Source of the DNA: Candidatus Pacearchaeota archaeon
GTDB taxonomy: Archaea > Nanobdellota > Nanobdellia > Pacearchaeales > GW2011-AR1
DNA length: 7,214 nt
NCBI GenBank assembly: GCA_002687255.1
Contig: NYZR01000029.1
Location: 1-7,214 of the forward strand
Direction: 5' to 3'
Translations under genes and position numbers: made by a program
The notes under the pieces: generated by a model
Told to the model about the DNA's origin: nothing
Database searches by the model: none
What the model saw: only the letters and a program-made list of their open reading frames with translations
Part shown: positions 5,256 to 7,214 of the stretch, in pieces
How the letters are laid out: the number at the start of each line of letters is the position of its first letter
Numbering within the stretch: position 1 is the stretch's first letter

Positions 5256-6023
5256 ATGGCTACAGGTGAACATAAGGCAATGTTTAGGGTTGTTGATCCT
5301 GCACTTTTGGAGAAGATTGCTCTTGCTAGCAATGCTCTTAAGACAGATGCTTCGTTGAGTCTTTTGAGAAGGCATAAAGTTGATCACGCTCTTAAGGATG
5401 CTGCTTCTCGTCATTCTGTCGCCATGGAGATGCCAAACGGGCAGAAGATTTCCGCTTCACGTGCGGGTAAGCTTGCTATGAAAAGTCTTCGATCTGCTCA
5501 AGAATATTTTGCCAAGTTTTATCATGGAAATCTTACAGAGGATCTGATTGTTGATCTTGGATCGCTCATTATGCCAAGACTTGCAAGAGGATATCGTAGA
5601 GGTTTGGGGTTTGCTGCGGCAGGTGGTGTTTACCCTCGAGATCCTGTTGATGAGATGGCGCCATTTCTTGAGGAGAATAATGGCCTTTCTCATGAGGTTG
5701 AGAAAGCTTGCCACGCCCATTTTCATCTGGCTAGAATTCACCCGTTTGCAGATGGCAATGGTCGTTTGGCACGACTTGTTCAGAATGGAATTCTTATGAA
5801 TGAAGGCCTCCCCCCAATTGTTATTAATAATAAAGATCGCTCAGAGTATCTGGATCTTCTTTCTTCTGGTCAAAATGCGTATAAACTTAGAGAAGCTCAG
5901 CTTGTTGATGATCCTAAGTATACAGGGTCTCCGATCACTACTTCCAAGCAGTCTACTTTCTATTCTTTTCTGGGAGAGAGGCTTCTTTTCTCTCTAGAGG
6001 CTTTTAGTAAATGTCGTAAGTAA
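5256..6023 (+). CDS. Fic-domain protein (probable AMP-transferase)
   Basis: A 255-residue protein with the complete Fic motif HPFADGNGR at 162-170, followed by LAR, the pattern of enzymes that transfer AMP from ATP to Ser, Thr or Tyr of target proteins. His162 would be the catalytic base, Asp166 would bind the metal, and Arg170 the phosphates. The region GGVYPRDPVDEMAPFLEEN before it fits the substrate-binding flap and the conserved Met-x-x-Phe/Leu helix. An N-terminal S54-VAM-E58 resembles the autoinhibitory motif (S/T)xxxE(G/N), but the residue after Glu is Met. No signal peptide or membrane helix is visible, so it should be cytoplasmic. No small antitoxin gene lies next to it. About 20 of 32 Leu codons are CTT and 5 TTG, whereas gatD and gatE prefer TTG, hinting at separate origin or different expression. 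The start is fixed by the TATA box 25 bp upstream. The target protein is unknown. Confidence 0.93.
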   Translation: MATGEHKAMFRVVDPALLEKIALASNALKTDASLSLLRRHKVDHALKDAASRHSVAMEMPNGQKISASRAGKLAMKSLRSAQEYFAKFYHGNLTEDLIVDLGSLIMPRLARGYRRGLGFAAAGGVYPRDPVDEMAPFLEENNGLSHEVEKACHAHFHLARIHPFADGNGRLARLVQNGILMNEGLPPIVINNKDRSEYLDLLSSGQNAYKLREAQLVDDPKYTGSPITTSKQSTFYSFLGERLLFSLEAFSKCRK

Positions 6024-6032
6024 CTGAGCCAA

Positions 6033-6042
6033 GTTTTATTAA
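6033..6042 (+). promoter_or_regulatory. TATA-like box for gatE, fixing its GTG start
   Basis: TTTTATTA at 6034-6041 is centred about 26 bp before the GTG at 6064, in the 40-bp gap between the Fic stop and gatE. Its distance matches the other five genes, which supports GTG 6064 as the start. A T-run at 6047-6057 just downstream could also help terminate the Fic transcript. Confidence 0.5.
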
Positions 6043-6063
6043 CTTCGTTTTTTCTTTAGTGGT

Positions 6064-7214
6064 GTGGATATCGATTACGCAAAAGTAGGATTGAAGGCCG
6101 GGATAGAGATTCATCAGCAGTTGGACACGGGGAAGTTGTTTAGTCGGACGCCGTCGTATTTGCGGAAGGATAAGCCGGATTATACTGTGAAGCGGAAGCT
6201 TCATGCGGTTGCGGGTGAGACGGGAGAGATTGATGCTGCTGTGCAGCATGAGGCTTCGTTGGATAAGGAGTTTGTTTATGAGGGGTATGATGATACTATT
6301 AGTTTGGTGGAGTTAGATGAGGCGCCCCCTCAGGAGATTGATGGGGATGCGTTGGATGTTGCTTTGCAGGTGTGTTTGTTGTTGAACTGTCAGCTTTATC
6401 CTGTTAGTCAGGTGATGCGGAAGACCGTGATTAACGGTTCGAATACTTCTGGTTTTCAGCGGACGGTGTTGTTGGGCCACGATGGGTATGTGGAGACGAG
6501 TTTTGGGAAGGTGGGGATTGAAAGCGTTGTTCTTGAGGAAGATGCTGCTAGGGAGACAGGAAGGGAAGGCAATACTGTGGTATATCGGTTGGATAGATTG
6601 GGCATTCCCCTTGTTGAGATTGCTACAGCGCCTGTTTTGCACATGCCGGAGCAGATTAAGGAATGCGCTTTGAAGCTCGGGGAGATTCTTCGGGCGTGTA
6701 AGGTGAAGCGAGGGTTGGGCACGATTCGGCAAGATGTTAACGTGAGTATTACTGGGCATGATCGGGTTGAGGTGAAGGGTTTTCAGGATCCTGCGATGAT
6801 GGTGAAGACGGTCGATACTGAAATTAGGAGGCAGCAGGAGAGTCTGAAAAAAGCTGATCTTGCAGGACAAGATCAGTCATCTGGCACGAGCTCGAGCTCG
6901 TTTGAAGGGAGCGTTCGGAGGGCTAAGGTGGATGGGACGACGGAGTTTTTGCGGCCGATGCCTGGGAGAGCGAGGATGTATCCGGAGACTGATCTGGAGT
7001 TGTTGAAAATAGGTCGGGAGCGACTTGATAGGTTGCGGAAGCGGTTGCCGTTGTTGAGACATGAGATGAGAGCTGTTCTGGAAAAGAAGGGGCTACATGA
7101 GGAATTGATTGGGCTTGTTCTTGATAGCGGCGTGTATGGGGAATTTCTGACATTGGCTAAGGTTGCTTCGGGGAAGGCAGATTTGGTTGGGAAGATGGTG
7201 ACTTTGTGGCGTCG
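6064..7214 (+). CDS. gatE: Glu-tRNA(Gln) amidotransferase subunit E (3' truncated by window edge)
   Basis: GatE phosphorylates the Glu carried by tRNA(Gln) and transamidates it with ammonia from GatD. The first 383 codons are visible. GatE rather than GatB is shown by VGLKAGIEIHQQLDTGKLF, MRKTVINGSNTSGFQRT, LDRLGIPLVEIAT and KRGLGTIRQDVNVSI. Glu15 and His17 of the EIH motif and the LEEDAAR segment (157-163) are the expected active-site region. There is no ATG at the right place; GTG 6064 gives MDIDYAKVGLK, which aligns with family N-termini, and a stop lies at 6040-6042 upstream. YPETD begins at residue 306, whereas in family members as I know them it lies roughly 110-120 residues later. The AspRS-like GAD insertion domain that normally sits between the RRQ helix and this motif is missing. 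In its place is a short linker (residues 263-279) encoded by a palindromic element also present in gatD. The C-terminal helical and YqeY-like domains lie beyond the window. Confidence 0.96.
   Translation, partial: MDIDYAKVGLKAGIEIHQQLDTGKLFSRTPSYLRKDKPDYTVKRKLHAVAGETGEIDAAVQHEASLDKEFVYEGYDDTISLVELDEAPPQEIDGDALDVALQVCLLLNCQLYPVSQVMRKTVINGSNTSGFQRTVLLGHDGYVETSFGKVGIESVVLEEDAARETGREGNTVVYRLDRLGIPLVEIATAPVLHMPEQIKECALKLGEILRACKVKRGLGTIRQDVNVSITGHDRVEVKGFQDPAMMVKTVDTEIRRQQESLKKADLAGQDQSSGTSSSSFEGSVRRAKVDGTTEFLRPMPGRARMYPETDLELLKIGRERLDRLRKRLPLLRHEMRAVLEKKGLHEELIGLVLDSGVYGEFLTLAKVASGKADLVGKMVTLWR
6848..6901 (+). repeat. Palindromic in-frame element in gatE
   Basis: Hairpin 1: ctgatcttg (6854-6862), loop cagga, caagatcag (6868-6876), nine perfect pairs. 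Hairpin 2: positions 6886-6901 form a 16-bp perfect palindrome, acgagctcgagctcgt. The block encodes KADLAGQDQSSGTSSSS (residues 263-279). It shares 15 nt (6848-6862) and 12 nt (6871-6882) exactly with the outer gatD copy, and 26 of 29 nt (6872-6900) with the inner one. Reading phase is identical in both genes. The right boundary is uncertain; TTGAAGG follows both the gatE copy (6902-6908) and the gatD copy (3475-3481, within one base). Confidence 0.8.

Noticed and set aside
1..7214. CRISPR array, tRNA, rRNA, insertion sequence or integrase
   Set aside because: I saw no regularly spaced repeats, no cloverleaf or rRNA-like segment, and no transposase or integrase motif on either strand.

Overview
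The window reads as archaeal genomic DNA, most likely from a small-genome DPANN-type lineage (Woesearchaeota, Pacearchaeota or similar). The archaeal assignment is strong. GatD and GatE, the two subunits of the archaea-specific Glu-tRNA(Gln) amidotransferase, are both present, and TATA-like boxes sit about 25 bp upstream of six start codons, as expected for leaderless archaeal transcripts. The DPANN assignment is weaker. It rests on surface-protein styles I recall from those genomes: Ig-like domains, a 'GHS-x-GEIE' segment after the N-terminal anchor, and Cys-rich 'NAHV...VCC' repeats.

Layout. (1) 2-439 is the 3' end of a beta-rich, probably extracytoplasmic protein. (2) 504-2664 is a two-gene surface-protein operon. 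The first protein is a small anchored, Cys-rich protein with a tail-fibre-like Ala-x-x stalk. The second is a 525-residue anchored protein with two Ig-like domains and a triplicated Cys-containing repeat. (3) 2719-3108, minus strand, is a small four-helix membrane protein of unknown function, divergent from gatD. (4) 3208-4653 is gatD. (5) 4654-5067, minus strand, is a DUF1003 membrane protein that converges on gatD with no gap. (6) 5256-6023 is a solitary Fic-family AMP-transferase. (7) 6064 to the window end is gatE, with a GTG start, cut off by the window edge.

GatD and GatE together convert misacylated Glu-tRNA(Gln) to Gln-tRNA(Gln): GatD releases ammonia from an amide donor and GatE activates and transamidates the tRNA-bound Glu. 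Their genes are separated here by the DUF1003 and Fic genes, each with its own promoter.

The most striking observation is a short palindromic sequence found inside both gatD and gatE, in the same reading frame. It contributes a hydrophilic Ser-rich linker to each protein. One 29-nt block matches at 26 positions, flanking blocks match exactly over 15 and 12 nt, and the hairpin arms differ in a base-pair-preserving way. In gatD one copy appears to sit inside the loop of another. In gatE it lies where archaeal GatE normally carries its AspRS-like (GAD) insertion domain, which is absent here. This resembles the behaviour of Rickettsia palindromic elements, but I know of no such element described in archaea. 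A genome-wide search would decide whether it is a dispersed family.
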